The notes below the pieces were generated by a model, which worked only from the letters and a program-made list of their open reading frames with translations, was not told the DNA's origin and did not search any database. Shown piece after piece: positions 8,859 to 18,060 of a stretch of DNA of 64,000 nucleotides. A program made the translations under genes and the position numbers. The stretch is from NCBI GenBank assembly GCA_964411985.1, contig CAYPNF010000035.1, positions 26,077 through 90,076 of the forward strand, written 5' to 3'. Each line of letters starts with the position of its first letter. Position 1 is the stretch's first letter. This DNA comes from CAYPNF01 sp964411985. Its GTDB lineage: Bacteria; Verrucomicrobiota; Verrucomicrobiia; Limisphaerales; J093.

Positions 8859-9769
8859 ATGCATTGTTCGAACGAGTCCAGCGGAGCTGGCAGCTCCTCC
8901 AGAGTTCCCTGCAGGTGATGCGTGAACACCCCAAGCTCTTGATCTTCCCGATCATCACCGCGTTTCTCACGATGATCATCGCATTGTTCTTCCTCGTGCC
9001 TGTGGTGGGTTTGGTCGTGGCGAAGGGCTGGCTACAGACCTCGAGCCCCGGGCTGTCTGAACAATGGGCGAACTTCTTCAAGACCGGGAACACCACCGGT
9101 GAGGCGATCGGCTTCGCCATCATGGCTGTGATCTATATCCTGAGCATGGCCCTGGCTACTTTCTTCAACACCGCGTTCTACAGCCAGATTCTGGCTGCCC
9201 TCAACGGGCGGGAAGTCACGGTGCGGAACGGTTTCGAGGCCGCACGCGCCCGTCTGCCCGCGATCCTGATGTGGAGCCTCCTGGCGGGCATTGTAGGGAT
9301 CATCATCCGCTGGATTGAGGAGAAACTGTCGTTCGTTGGCCGCATCATCGCGGGTTTTATTGGACTTGCATGGAGCGTGGCAGCCATCTTTGCCATCCCC
9401 ATTCTGGTGCGCGAACCGGACGCCAGGAACCCATTCCAGGTGTTGTCCCGTTCCGCACAGACCATCAAGCGTACTTGGGGAGAGGCCCTCATCGGTTACG
9501 TGGGTCTGCAGGGCATGGGAGCCGTGGTCTTCTGTATCAGCGTGGCGAGTCTCGGTATCGCTGGGGCGGCTGCCTACCTTGTTTCTCCCTGGCTGGGCGG
9601 TGCCATCGCGGTGGCATGGCTCTTGAGTCTCATCGCTTATTCTTACCTCGCCGACATCGCCAGCAAGGTCTACCTCTGTGCCCTCTACATCTACTCCACC
9701 GAAGGCGTCGTACCCACCCACTACAGTCCCTCCCTGATGGATACTGCCTGGAAGGTGAAGAAGAGCTGA
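8855..9769 (+). CDS. DUF6159-like polytopic membrane protein
   Basis: 304 residues from the ATG in the four-base overlap with the GntR gene; an in-frame GTG at 8822 would lie inside that gene. About six hydrophobic segments are visible: LLIFPIITAFLTMIIALFFL (~30-50), a second spanning AIMAVIYILSMALATFF, ILMWSLLAGIVGIII, IIAGFIGLAWSVAAIFAIPIL, then two near the C-terminus around AVVFCISVASLGIAGAA and LGGAIAVAWLLSLIAYSYL. The start MNALFERVQRSWQLLQ and the layout recall DUF6159 proteins of unknown function. Co-regulated with and probably controlled by the upstream repressor. No enzymatic motif seen. Confidence 0.85.
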   Translation: MNALFERVQRSWQLLQSSLQVMREHPKLLIFPIITAFLTMIIALFFLVPVVGLVVAKGWLQTSSPGLSEQWANFFKTGNTTGEAIGFAIMAVIYILSMALATFFNTAFYSQILAALNGREVTVRNGFEAARARLPAILMWSLLAGIVGIIIRWIEEKLSFVGRIIAGFIGLAWSVAAIFAIPILVREPDARNPFQVLSRSAQTIKRTWGEALIGYVGLQGMGAVVFCISVASLGIAGAAAYLVSPWLGGAIAVAWLLSLIAYSYLADIASKVYLCALYIYSTEGVVPTHYSPSLMDTAWKVKKS

Positions 9770-9780
9770 GGCATGCCTGG

Positions 9781-9828
9781 GTCACCCTTCGCCGAAAGGG
9801 TGACACCTGTGGGTCGCTTCAAGCGACC
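9781..9828 (+). terminator. Two consecutive stem-loops after the GntR operon
   Basis: GTCACCCTT (9781-9789) pairs perfectly with AAGGGTGAC (9796-9804); GGTCGCTT (9812-9819) pairs with AAGCGACC (9821-9828). They start 11 bp after the membrane-protein stop. No T-tract follows, so they may be a Rho-type or processing signal rather than a classic intrinsic terminator. Confidence 0.45.
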
Positions 9829-9924
9829 GCCCGGCAAACGGTCGCCCAACCTTACCTCCCCTCTGGAGGGGATTTGAACCTTGACTCTCCCTCAGGGCGT
9901 CCCGCAGATTTCTTCTCAAAACGA

Positions 9925-11727
9925 ATGATCGACTTGGGTGTGGGATCCGTGGCGAAGCGTATCGCAGGTGGACTGGCATACGGGGGCCTTTCTAGCCGGC
10001 TGTCCGCTGGTCTGCGATCGCTGCCATCCATTCTGGTGAGTGCCACCCTGTTCTTCCTAGCCGCCTGTGGCTCCAAGACCCAGCCGCCTGACCAGCCGAA
10101 AGCACCAGCCAAGCCCGCTCCCGTGGCAGCCGATGCGATCTACGAGGACGGCACCGCTGCTGCCGGTATCGATTTCGTTCATCAGTTGGTCGATGGGAAG
10201 CTTTCCAACATCATGCAGTCCGACGGAGCAGGAGGCACAGTGCTGGATTACGATGGCGACGGTTGGATGGATTTCTACCTCGTCAACAGCGGCCCTGACC
10301 CCCTCTGCTCCCCTGCCCCAGCCGGCACGGTTCGAAACCCCAACCGACTCTACCGAAACCGGGGCAACGGGACGTTTGAGGATGTGACGGCCAAGGCAGG
10401 AGTTGCCGGCAGCGGGTTTGGGGTCATGGCGGCAGCGGCCGATTACGACAACGACGGACGCACGGACCTGGTCGTGGTGAATTTCGGCAGCTTGATCCTC
10501 TACCACAACGAGGGAAATGGGACCTTTCGTGAGGTCACGGGCGCCAGCGGACTGACCTCCAAGCGCGCGGCCGTCACCGCCACGTTCCTGGATGCGGATC
10601 GCGATGGTTTCCTCGATCTCTTCGTCGCCAATTACTTGGTCTATGATCCCAAGGTGCCCAACCCGCCCGGGAGCTCGCAACCCTACCCAGGGCCGCTCGC
10701 TTATCCCGCCGAACAGAATATTCTCTACCATAACCGTGGCGATGGAACCTTTGAGGACATCAGCGAGAAGGCCGGGGTTATCATCCCCAACCATCGAGCC
10801 ATGTCTGTAACCCCCATCGATTTTGACTTGGACGGCGACGAGGATCTCTACGTCTCGAACGACGCCACTGCGAACCTACTCCTGGTGAACGACGGGCAAG
10901 GTGGGTTCAAGGATCAGGCCTTGGAGCGGGGTGTGGCCCTCAACCAATTCGGTGACTCGGGAGGATCCATGGCAGCCAGCGTCGGAGACTGCAATGGCGA
11001 TGGTCTCCCGGATCTCTATGTGACGCGACTGGCGATTGGATCGCTCTACATCAACTCAGCCAAGGGACTCTTTGCTGACCGGCTCCTCGCCTCGGGTCTT
11101 TCCAAGATCACCATGAACCATGTCGCCTGGGGTAGCGGATTGCTGGACTACGACAACGACGGTGATCTCGACCTTTTTATCGCCAACGGTGACGCCCACT
11201 TCCTGAAGGGCCTACCCTCTCTGCTCCTGGAAAACGATGGACAAGGCAATTTCGCTGACATAACCGCAAGGGCAGGCCCGTGCTTCGCCCAGGAGATCAA
11301 CGGCCGCGGCAGCGGATGGGTCGACATCGATAATGACGGGCAACTGGATATCCTGATCACGACGGTCGGGGGCCGTCCCCATTTGCTCCATCAGAAAGGT
11401 GACAAGGCCAACCACTGGCTAATGCTGCGGCTCGAGGGTACCCAGAGCAACCGGGACGGTTTCGGCGCCCTGGTCAAAGTGACTGCCGGTTCCCGCTCGT
11501 GGACCGCAGAATGCCGGTGCCCCACCGGGTACGTCTTTCAATCCGACCCACGCTTGCATTTCGGTCTCGCCCAATCGACCAAAGTGGACGAAATCTCGAT
11601 CCGCTGGCCCAGTGGCGCGACTCAGAAACTCACCGGGATACAGGCTGACCAAGTCCTCCATGTCCGGGAGCCGGGTAAGTCACGCTGGCCCGAAATCGCC
11701 AAGCCCCAGGCTCCGACCACCCCTTAG
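9925..11727 (+). CDS. CRTAC1-like VCBS/FG-GAP lipoprotein with ASPIC/UnbV domain
   Basis: About 600 residues from ATG 9925, chosen because it leads into a signal segment (LPSILVSATLFFLAAC) with a lipobox at LAAC; the frame stays open upstream but reads through the previous gene. After a Pro/Ala-rich linker (~45-60) come repeated VCBS/FG-GAP units with Ca-binding acid loops: DYDGDGWMDFY, DYDNDGRTDLV, DADRDGFLDLF, DFDLDGDEDLY, DCNGDGLPDLY, DYDNDGDLDLF, DIDNDGQLDIL. An ASPIC/UnbV domain ends the protein (GFGALVKVTAG, LHFGLAQ, ISIRWPSG). Probably a surface-exposed beta-propeller involved in binding; no enzyme known. A larger relative lies 31 bp downstream in the same direction, so they probably form one transcript. 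Confidence 0.93.
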   Translation: MIDLGVGSVAKRIAGGLAYGGLSSRLSAGLRSLPSILVSATLFFLAACGSKTQPPDQPKAPAKPAPVAADAIYEDGTAAAGIDFVHQLVDGKLSNIMQSDGAGGTVLDYDGDGWMDFYLVNSGPDPLCSPAPAGTVRNPNRLYRNRGNGTFEDVTAKAGVAGSGFGVMAAAADYDNDGRTDLVVVNFGSLILYHNEGNGTFREVTGASGLTSKRAAVTATFLDADRDGFLDLFVANYLVYDPKVPNPPGSSQPYPGPLAYPAEQNILYHNRGDGTFEDISEKAGVIIPNHRAMSVTPIDFDLDGDEDLYVSNDATANLLLVNDGQGGFKDQALERGVALNQFGDSGGSMAASVGDCNGDGLPDLYVTRLAIGSLYINSAKGLFADRLLASGLSKITMNHVAWGSGLLDYDNDGDLDLFIANGDAHFLKGLPSLLLENDGQGNFADITARAGPCFAQEINGRGSGWVDIDNDGQLDILITTVGGRPHLLHQKGDKANHWLMLRLEGTQSNRDGFGALVKVTAGSRSWTAECRCPTGYVFQSDPRLHFGLAQSTKVDEISIRWPSGATQKLTGIQADQVLHVREPGKSRWPEIAKPQAPTTP

Positions 11728-11758
11728 ACAATCGTCCGACTCCGCTTCCACCGCACCT

Positions 11759-14700
11759 ATGACGTCTTTTCGTTTTTCCAGGAGCTTTCCGGTCACTGCC
11801 ATTCTTGGCCTCGCCCTCCTCTGGGTCGGGTGTAACCGCCAGGAATCGACTCCCTTTCCTCCTGCGGTCATCCAAGCCATGAATCGAGGTGTCGCGCTGA
11901 TGAACCAATACGACTACGACGGGGCGGCCAAAGCCTTCGAGGAGGTGCTCCGCGCTGACCCCAAGCTGGTCGACGCCCAGGTCAATCTCGCCATGGCCCT
12001 GTTCAACCGGGGTCGCAAGCCCGACCGCGACTTGGACCGCGCAGGGGAGATTCTCAACAAAGCGCTCCAACAGGACCCGAACCATATTCGCGCACTGTAC
12101 TTCATGGGGATCATCCAGCAACACAATGGAAAAGCCGATCTTTCCATTCCCTATTTCGAAAAAGTACTGGCCCAACGGCCCAACGACGGGGCTGCGTGGT
12201 ATCTGTTAAGCCTTTCCAAACAACGACTCAACCAACCTGCGGAGCAAGACCTGCTGAAGGCACTCGAGCATCGTCCCTACCTGTTCAGCTGCTACTACCG
12301 CCTCTGGCAGATGGCCATGGCCGCCGGTGAAACCAATAAGGCCACGGGATACCTCGACCAGTTCAAGGCGTTGCGCGAATCCCCACTCGGCGAGACGATT
12401 GAACTCCCGCAGTACAACGCGATGGGCGATCTCGCCCTGGTGGCACCCTTGCCGAAACATCCCCCCGCCATCACCCGTTCGCATTACGAACCCCAAGCCT
12501 GGAAGGCCCTAGAGTTTACCGCAAAGCCCGGCACGTGGAATACCCCTTCGAAATCCTCTTCCTTGCACGGAGGAGCCGCTGCTGCCGATTTCAATCGGGA
12601 CGGCTATCCGGATCTCACCCTCCTGGTTCCTGCGGCAACCACGGGTCGTGCCAACGAACTCCATCTGCTGCTGAGCGAAAAAAGCGGGAAATGGAAGGAC
12701 GCAACCTCAAACTCAGGGCTGGGAACCATCCTGGACGCCAGAAACGTAGCCATTGGCGATTTCGATAACGACGACCTGCCCGATCTCCTGATCGCTCAAG
12801 CGAAAACCTGGTCGATCTGGAAGGGCCAGACTAATGCCGCGTTCACGAACGTGCTTGCGCAGCCCTTCGCCCCAGACAAACCTTCCGAACTCACCTCCGC
12901 AGCCTCGCTCGACATCGACCACGACGGTGACCTGGACATCCTGGTCTGCGGCGTCGGCGGCCTCTCCGTTTGGATCAACAACGCCAATGGGACCGTCACC
13001 CATCGGGGCTTGATCCCTGCCCAAGGCGAGGGCACAACTTCTATCGTTGCGGCTGACATGGACCGGGATCGTGACTTAGATCTGGTCACTTTGAACAACG
13101 GGGGGCCGGTCCAGATCCTGCATAACGAACTCCTTGGGGTTCTGAAACCCAGCGAATTCCTCAAGGGCTCGGTTCGTAGTGATTCAGGCGGTACCGCCCA
13201 GGATTTCAACGGGGATGGCCTTCTGGACTTCTTGGCGCTGGATCCCGCGGGGCCAGCCCTGTATCTAGGGGATGGGTTTGGCGCCTTCCAACCTTCGGAT
13301 GCATTCACTTCCCTCGCAACGAGCCTCAATTCCTGGGGCCCCCTGCGCGCCATACGGGTCGCCGACACGGACCTCGATGGAGACCTGGATGTCGTCATTC
13401 TGGCCGCAGACGTCCACCTGTTGCTCAATGATGCACAGGGCCGGTTCGTTCTTCAACCCCAGGTCTGGAAACGGCCAGAGGGGCTTGAGGTTACAGGAAT
13501 GGAGTTGCTGGACTTCGACGGCGACCTGATCCCGGACCTTCTGCTCACCGGTGGGTCGTCGAAGGGACCGAGTGCCTTCCTGGCCTTGGGCAAACTAACT
13601 CCGCCCTCGACCGGACTAGGACTCAGGATGACCGGGATCCGCCTTCGCGATGGCCGTACCCGCTCTCCGGCCAGCGGCTATGGGGTGCAGACCACCGCGC
13701 GATTCGGCCTACGAGAAAGCACGGTGCTCTTTACTGGATTCAATGGGGGACCGAACCAGTCCCAGGTGCCAGTTTGCCTTGGTCTGAATGGGGCACCCAA
13801 GGCTGACTACGTCCGCTTCCTTTGGCCCGATGGGGTCATGCAGGTGGAAACGGCTCTCGCGCCCGGCCAACTGCACACCATCTCGGAGTTGCAGCGAAAG
13901 ATCTCCAGTTGCCCGGTGCTTTTCACCTGGAACGGAACGCGCATGGAATTCGTCACCGACTTTGCAGGAGTGGGAGGACTAGGCTACTTTGCGGCACCAG
14001 GAGAATACGGACAACCTCAGGTGCTTGAGCATATCAAGATCGAGCCCAACCAACTCCAGGCCAAGAACGGTTCCCTCGAGCTCCGCATTTCCGAACCCAT
14101 GGAAGAAAGCGCCTACATCGATCGCCTGGAATTGCAGGCCGTCGACCATCCTGCGAACTGGCGCGTCTTCCCCGACGAACGGGCCGTCGCAACCGGGCCT
14201 GGTCCTACCCACGAACTCCTGGTCGTATCCCAGCCAATCTACCCCGTCGGAGCGCACGGTCCGTCCGGAGAAGACTGTATCGATCGAATCAGGACAACCG
14301 ATCGTGTGTATGCCTACGACCCGCAACTCGACCGCCGTTTTATCGGCTTTTGCCAACCTCACGAATTCACCCTCGATTTCGGGGCGCAGCTTGAGCCCCT
14401 CGACAAGAACAAGCCCGTCTATCTCTTTATTTCCGGTTTCATTGAGTATCCCTATTCCCAAACCGTCTACGCAGCCAGTCAGTCCGATGTGAACTGGCAG
14501 GCGGTCCGCGTGGATATCAAGAACCCCAACGGTCAGTGGGAAGCCCTGGTGCCTGAAGGTGGCTGGCCTGGTGGCATGGGGCGAGTCTTCACCTTAAATC
14601 TCGGCACCCGAAGCTGGAACTCTTCAACGGCCCTCCGCCTCACGAGCAATCTCGAGGTCTACTACGATGAGATCTACCTCGCGCAGAGCCTGGGAGCTTC

Positions 14701-15172
14701 CACGACTCGTGTCACCACGGTCCCCATGCAGGTAGCCTCCCTGCACAAGCTGGGCTTCCCGCGAGAATACTCACCGGATGGCCGCATGCCGACGATCTAT
14801 GATTACGATCTCATCGATGCCTCAGCCCCATTCCACCAATTGAAAGGCGACTACACTCGCTACGGCGACGTGCGCGAGTTACTGCAAGCGTTCGATGATC
14901 AATACGTCATCATGGGCCCTGGGGATGAGATCGCGCTGAGTTTCAACGCCTCATCGCTCCCACCGCTTCCACCGGGCCAGACGCGTAGCTACATCCTCGT
15001 CTCGCACTCCTACTGCAAGGACATGGACCTTTACACGGCCACGCCCCAAACTCTCGAACCCCTCCCCTTCCGTGCGATGACGCGGTACCCCTACCCGGAT
15101 CAGGAAGGCTATCCCGACACTCGGGATACACGCGCGTATCGGAACCTCTACAACACTCGGCAGGTCCGATAG
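11759..15172 (+). CDS. TPR + VCBS + ASPIC/UnbV lipoprotein
   Basis: 1137 residues from ATG 11759, which opens a lipoprotein signal (AILGLALLWVGC). TPR-like helices fill ~35-210 (NQYDYDGAAKAFEEVLRADPKLVDAQ; ILNKALQQDPNHIRALYFMG; YFEKVLAQRPNDGAAWY). VCBS/FG-GAP repeats follow at ~270-620 (DFNRDGYPDL, DFDNDDLPDLL, DIDHDGDLDIL, DMDRDRDLDLV, DFNGDGLLDFL, DTDLDGDLDVV, DFDGDLIPDLL). An ASPIC/UnbV-like segment is at ~640-720 (GYGVQTTARFG, VRFLWPDGVMQ). The last ~400 residues (from SCPVLFTWNG) are a beta-rich region with a VGGLGYFAAPGEYG motif that I cannot name. Likely envelope-anchored with a protein-interaction arm. It is convergent with the next gene. Confidence 0.92.
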   Translation: MTSFRFSRSFPVTAILGLALLWVGCNRQESTPFPPAVIQAMNRGVALMNQYDYDGAAKAFEEVLRADPKLVDAQVNLAMALFNRGRKPDRDLDRAGEILNKALQQDPNHIRALYFMGIIQQHNGKADLSIPYFEKVLAQRPNDGAAWYLLSLSKQRLNQPAEQDLLKALEHRPYLFSCYYRLWQMAMAAGETNKATGYLDQFKALRESPLGETIELPQYNAMGDLALVAPLPKHPPAITRSHYEPQAWKALEFTAKPGTWNTPSKSSSLHGGAAAADFNRDGYPDLTLLVPAATTGRANELHLLLSEKSGKWKDATSNSGLGTILDARNVAIGDFDNDDLPDLLIAQAKTWSIWKGQTNAAFTNVLAQPFAPDKPSELTSAASLDIDHDGDLDILVCGVGGLSVWINNANGTVTHRGLIPAQGEGTTSIVAADMDRDRDLDLVTLNNGGPVQILHNELLGVLKPSEFLKGSVRSDSGGTAQDFNGDGLLDFLALDPAGPALYLGDGFGAFQPSDAFTSLATSLNSWGPLRAIRVADTDLDGDLDVVILAADVHLLLNDAQGRFVLQPQVWKRPEGLEVTGMELLDFDGDLIPDLLLTGGSSKGPSAFLALGKLTPPSTGLGLRMTGIRLRDGRTRSPASGYGVQTTARFGLRESTVLFTGFNGGPNQSQVPVCLGLNGAPKADYVRFLWPDGVMQVETALAPGQLHTISELQRKISSCPVLFTWNGTRMEFVTDFAGVGGLGYFAAPGEYGQPQVLEHIKIEPNQLQAKNGSLELRISEPMEESAYIDRLELQAVDHPANWRVFPDERAVATGPGPTHELLVVSQPIYPVGAHGPSGEDCIDRIRTTDRVYAYDPQLDRRFIGFCQPHEFTLDFGAQLEPLDKNKPVYLFISGFIEYPYSQTVYAASQSDVNWQAVRVDIKNPNGQWEALVPEGGWPGGMGRVFTLNLGTRSWNSSTALRLTSNLEVYYDEIYLAQSLGASTTRVTTVPMQVASLHKLGFPREYSPDGRMPTIYDYDLIDASAPFHQLKGDYTRYGDVRELLQAFDDQYVIMGPGDEIALSFNASSLPPLPPGQTRSYILVSHSYCKDMDLYTATPQTLEPLPFRAMTRYPYPDQEGYPDTRDTRAYRNLYNTRQVR

Positions 15173-15292
15173 AATCCAGACAACGAAATCAGTTCCTCAC
15201 CTCCGAACGCCTTTTACTCGCAACATTGGGGCATCCCAGGGTAGCTGCCAGAAAGGCGATTCGAGAACCGCTCGCGTTATCTGGCCTCCGCC

Positions 15293-15326
15293 GGGAAAAG
15301 AAAGAGGCCGGGCTTGCGCCCGGCCT
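15293..15326 (-). terminator. Intrinsic terminator for the LamG-repeat gene
   Basis: AGGCCGGGC (15305-15313) and GCCCGGCCT (15318-15326) form a perfect 9-bp stem with a TTGC loop. Read on the minus strand, the stem is followed by CTTTCTTTTCCC (15304-15293), a T-rich tract. It begins 29 bp after the minus-strand stop at 15355 and lies between convergent genes, so it may also stop plus-strand transcripts. Confidence 0.8.
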
Positions 15327-15354
15327 GTGTAAAGCCTCCTGAGCCAAGATCAGC

Positions 15355-17835
15355 CTACTGTCGGATCCGTCCGAACAACATGGCGGCACTCGGCGTAAAT
15401 GTGTAGGGACTGGTCGCCCCAGCCACGTCCTGCCACGCAGCAGGGCTGATGGTCGGAGAGGCCTGCAGCGTGCCGCCGGTCCATTCGATGGTGATCGTGC
15501 CGTCGGAATTCTTCTTGATACTCTTCAACTCCGGCTTCGGCTGGATCACCGACGAGCTAAAGGCGTTGCCGTGTTTTTGAATAGTAGCCTCGGCAACCTT
15601 CCCCGAGTAGACCACGACGCGGAAGATCCTCCCGATCATCGCCTCTCCACCGGTAGGGCCGCTGCCAAGGAATCCCGCGCCACTGGGCATGGCAAAAAGG
15701 TCACTCACGCCTGTGGTCGTGCCAGCCAGGACGCCGTTGGTGTAGATGCTGATGGAGAGGGCGGTCGCATCCCAGACGTAGGTCACATGGGTGGGAATGG
15801 TGGGTGAGGATACCGCCGGGGTGAGGAGGTAGTCTGCAACCCCGAGCTGCGTGAATCCCATTTGACGCGTGTTGGACCACTGCGCATAGCGTAGGTTGCT
15901 CCTGTCGTTCTCACCCACGGCCAGGTACCCATCAGCGCCGATAGTCGGATCGCCCTCCAAAATGAACTCAATGGTCGTGTCACCCGACGTGGGCCCGAAG
16001 TCGAACGGGGTCAGGCCAGAACCGGTGAGCGTTACGGCCTGGGTCAAAGTAGCCAGCGGCGTCAGGCCGCCAGCGGTGTCCGCCGCAATAGCGGCGTCGT
16101 ACTTGTCCAAGGTCGGAGTCACCAGGACGGTCACCTTGGCACTCACCGTGGAAACGCTGTTGGAAGCAACTAGGGTATAACCAGTTGTAACTGTCGGAGA
16201 AACCGTCTGGTTGGTTGTGCCGGTCACGTTGACGCCGTTCAGGAAGACTCCGGTCGCCTCCTGCACCTGCCACTGAAGGGAGGCCGAGCCTTGACCCAGG
16301 ATTTCACCCGGCGTGGCCGTGAAGGAGCTGATGATGGGCGGGCGCAACACGCTCGTAAACGCGGTGGCGTGTTTCTGGAGAGTGGCCTCGGGAAGGACGC
16401 CCGAATAGACCACGACGCGGAAGATCCTGCCATACATCAGCTCTCCACCAGTCGCGTTAGCCCCGAGGAATCCCGCCCCTGTAGGCATGGCAAAGGCGTC
16501 GCTGACGTTGTTGATCGTGCCCGACGCCACGCCATTGACGTAGATCTTCATGGACAGGGTCGCCGCATTCCAAACATAGGCGAGGTGGGTGGCAATGGTG
16601 GGCGAGGGTACTCCCGGCACAAACATGTAGTCCGCCACACCGCCTTGGGTAAAGCCCATCTGGTGGGTGTTCTGCCAACCCTCATAACGGAGGCTGCTGA
16701 CAGTGTTCTCGCCCACGGCCAGGAACCCAGAGTCACCAGTCGCTACGGGATCGCCTTCAAGGATGAACTCCATGGTGGTATCCCCTGAGGTAGCTCCGAA
16801 GTCGAAGGGTTCCCCTGCGCTCACGGGCGGGTCTCCTGCCGTCACAGGCAGATTCACAGTACTGGTCAAGGTGGCCAGCGGGATCAAACCAGCGGTTTTG
16901 TCGGCCGCAATGGTGGAATCGTACAAATCAAGCCGAGGATTGACCAAGACTTTGACTGTGGCGGTGGCCTTGGAGAATTCATTCGACACCGCTAACGTGT
17001 AGGTGGTGGTGACCGCCGGGGACACCGTTTGGCTGGTGCCGGTCACTTTCACGTTGTTCAGGAAGACGGCAGTGGCGCTCTGCGTCTGCCAATTGAGAAC
17101 AGCGGAGCCTTGCGCCTGAATTTCGGTCGGGGTGGCCGTGAACGAGGTGATGCTCGCCACGGGGCCGCGCGCGTTGATAAAAGCGTCGGAATGGCTCTTG
17201 ATTTTGCTTTCTGCTAGCACACCGGCATACACCGTCACGCGATAGATGGTGCCGACCATGCCCTCGGTCCCGCCAGCATTGTTACCCAGCAATCCCGCAC
17301 CCGTGGGCAGGGCAAAGATGTCACTGACGCCGGTCACGGTGCCTGCCAGCACCCCGTCCACGTACAGGCTCATGGTAAGCTCGACCGAGTTCCACACGTA
17401 AGCAAGGTGCGTCGGATTGACCGGAGAGGGGACGCCAGGGGTGAACATGTAGTCTGCCACGCCCCCTTGAGTAAAGCCCATCTGATGGGTGTTCTGCCAT
17501 CCCTCATACCGAAGGCTGCTGGCGCCGTTCTCCCCCACCGCCAGGAACCCAGAGTCACCGGTCGCCACCGGGTCGCCTTGTAGGATGAACTCCATCGTCG
17601 TATCTCCGGAGGTCGCTCCGAAGTTGAATGGGGATCCCGCCTTCCCGTCAAGGGTGACGGCCGTCGTGAGCTTGGCTAAGGCCACGGTGCTGTCGGCCGT
17701 AATGGCGGTATCGTAGGCGCTAAGGCCCTGTTCCACGCCTGCCTGGACGCGACTCACTCCGCAAATAAGCCCGCCTACAGTGAGGGCGAGTAACGCACTC
17801 CTGTCTAATCTGAACTCTTTCAGGATCGGTTTCAT
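15355..17835 (-). CDS. Secreted protein with three LamG-like/Ig-like repeats
   Basis: 826 residues from ATG 17835; a GTG five codons upstream (17850) is an alternative. The signal peptide is near the start (LLALTVGGLICGVSRVQAG). Three units of ~255-265 residues follow, each a concanavalin A/LamG-like domain (FDFG-TSGDTT-EFILEGDP, AVGEN, MGFTQ-GVADY, THLAYVWN, GRIFRVVVYSG), the first two followed by an Ig-like segment (SFTATPTEI, LNWQTQSATAVFLN, VSPAVTTTYTL). The similarity is visible in the DNA too. The C-terminus (TITIEWTGGTLQASPTI) is a short beta region typical of Verrucomicrobia secreted proteins. Probably binds glycans or other surfaces; no catalytic residues recognised. It has a clear terminator at 15293-15326. 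Confidence 0.9.
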   Translation of the reverse strand: MKPILKEFRLDRSALLALTVGGLICGVSRVQAGVEQGLSAYDTAITADSTVALAKLTTAVTLDGKAGSPFNFGATSGDTTMEFILQGDPVATGDSGFLAVGENGASSLRYEGWQNTHQMGFTQGGVADYMFTPGVPSPVNPTHLAYVWNSVELTMSLYVDGVLAGTVTGVSDIFALPTGAGLLGNNAGGTEGMVGTIYRVTVYAGVLAESKIKSHSDAFINARGPVASITSFTATPTEIQAQGSAVLNWQTQSATAVFLNNVKVTGTSQTVSPAVTTTYTLAVSNEFSKATATVKVLVNPRLDLYDSTIAADKTAGLIPLATLTSTVNLPVTAGDPPVSAGEPFDFGATSGDTTMEFILEGDPVATGDSGFLAVGENTVSSLRYEGWQNTHQMGFTQGGVADYMFVPGVPSPTIATHLAYVWNAATLSMKIYVNGVASGTINNVSDAFAMPTGAGFLGANATGGELMYGRIFRVVVYSGVLPEATLQKHATAFTSVLRPPIISSFTATPGEILGQGSASLQWQVQEATGVFLNGVNVTGTTNQTVSPTVTTGYTLVASNSVSTVSAKVTVLVTPTLDKYDAAIAADTAGGLTPLATLTQAVTLTGSGLTPFDFGPTSGDTTIEFILEGDPTIGADGYLAVGENDRSNLRYAQWSNTRQMGFTQLGVADYLLTPAVSSPTIPTHVTYVWDATALSISIYTNGVLAGTTTGVSDLFAMPSGAGFLGSGPTGGEAMIGRIFRVVVYSGKVAEATIQKHGNAFSSSVIQPKPELKSIKKNSDGTITIEWTGGTLQASPTISPAAWQDVAGATSPYTFTPSAAMLFGRIRQ

Positions 17836-17946
17836 AAGTTGTGAAGACACTGGTGCTGTTGGCTAACAGAAATACCCCGGCGGTTCCGAGAAAAACCCTA
17901 GCTTTCCGAGACACCTCATATTGAGGTCAATCTGAGAATTCGTGTG

Positions 17947-17960
17947 AGCTTGCGCAAGCT
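17947..17960. promoter_or_regulatory. 14-bp perfect palindrome upstream of LamG-repeat gene
   Basis: AGCTTGCGCAAGCT is its own reverse complement. It sits 112 bp upstream of the minus-strand start at 17835, in the 200-bp gap after the giant gene. It could be an operator or chance; nothing else in the gap stands out except CCTCA-TAT-TGAGG just beside it (around 17914-17926). Confidence 0.2.
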
Positions 17961-18060
17961 TATTCCTGCCGACGTTTGCTTAGCCCTTCCTCCATCTCAC
18001 TGCCCCCCCGCTGCCCCTGACTCCCCAAAACCCCTCCTGAGGCATTCACGTGACAGTCAA

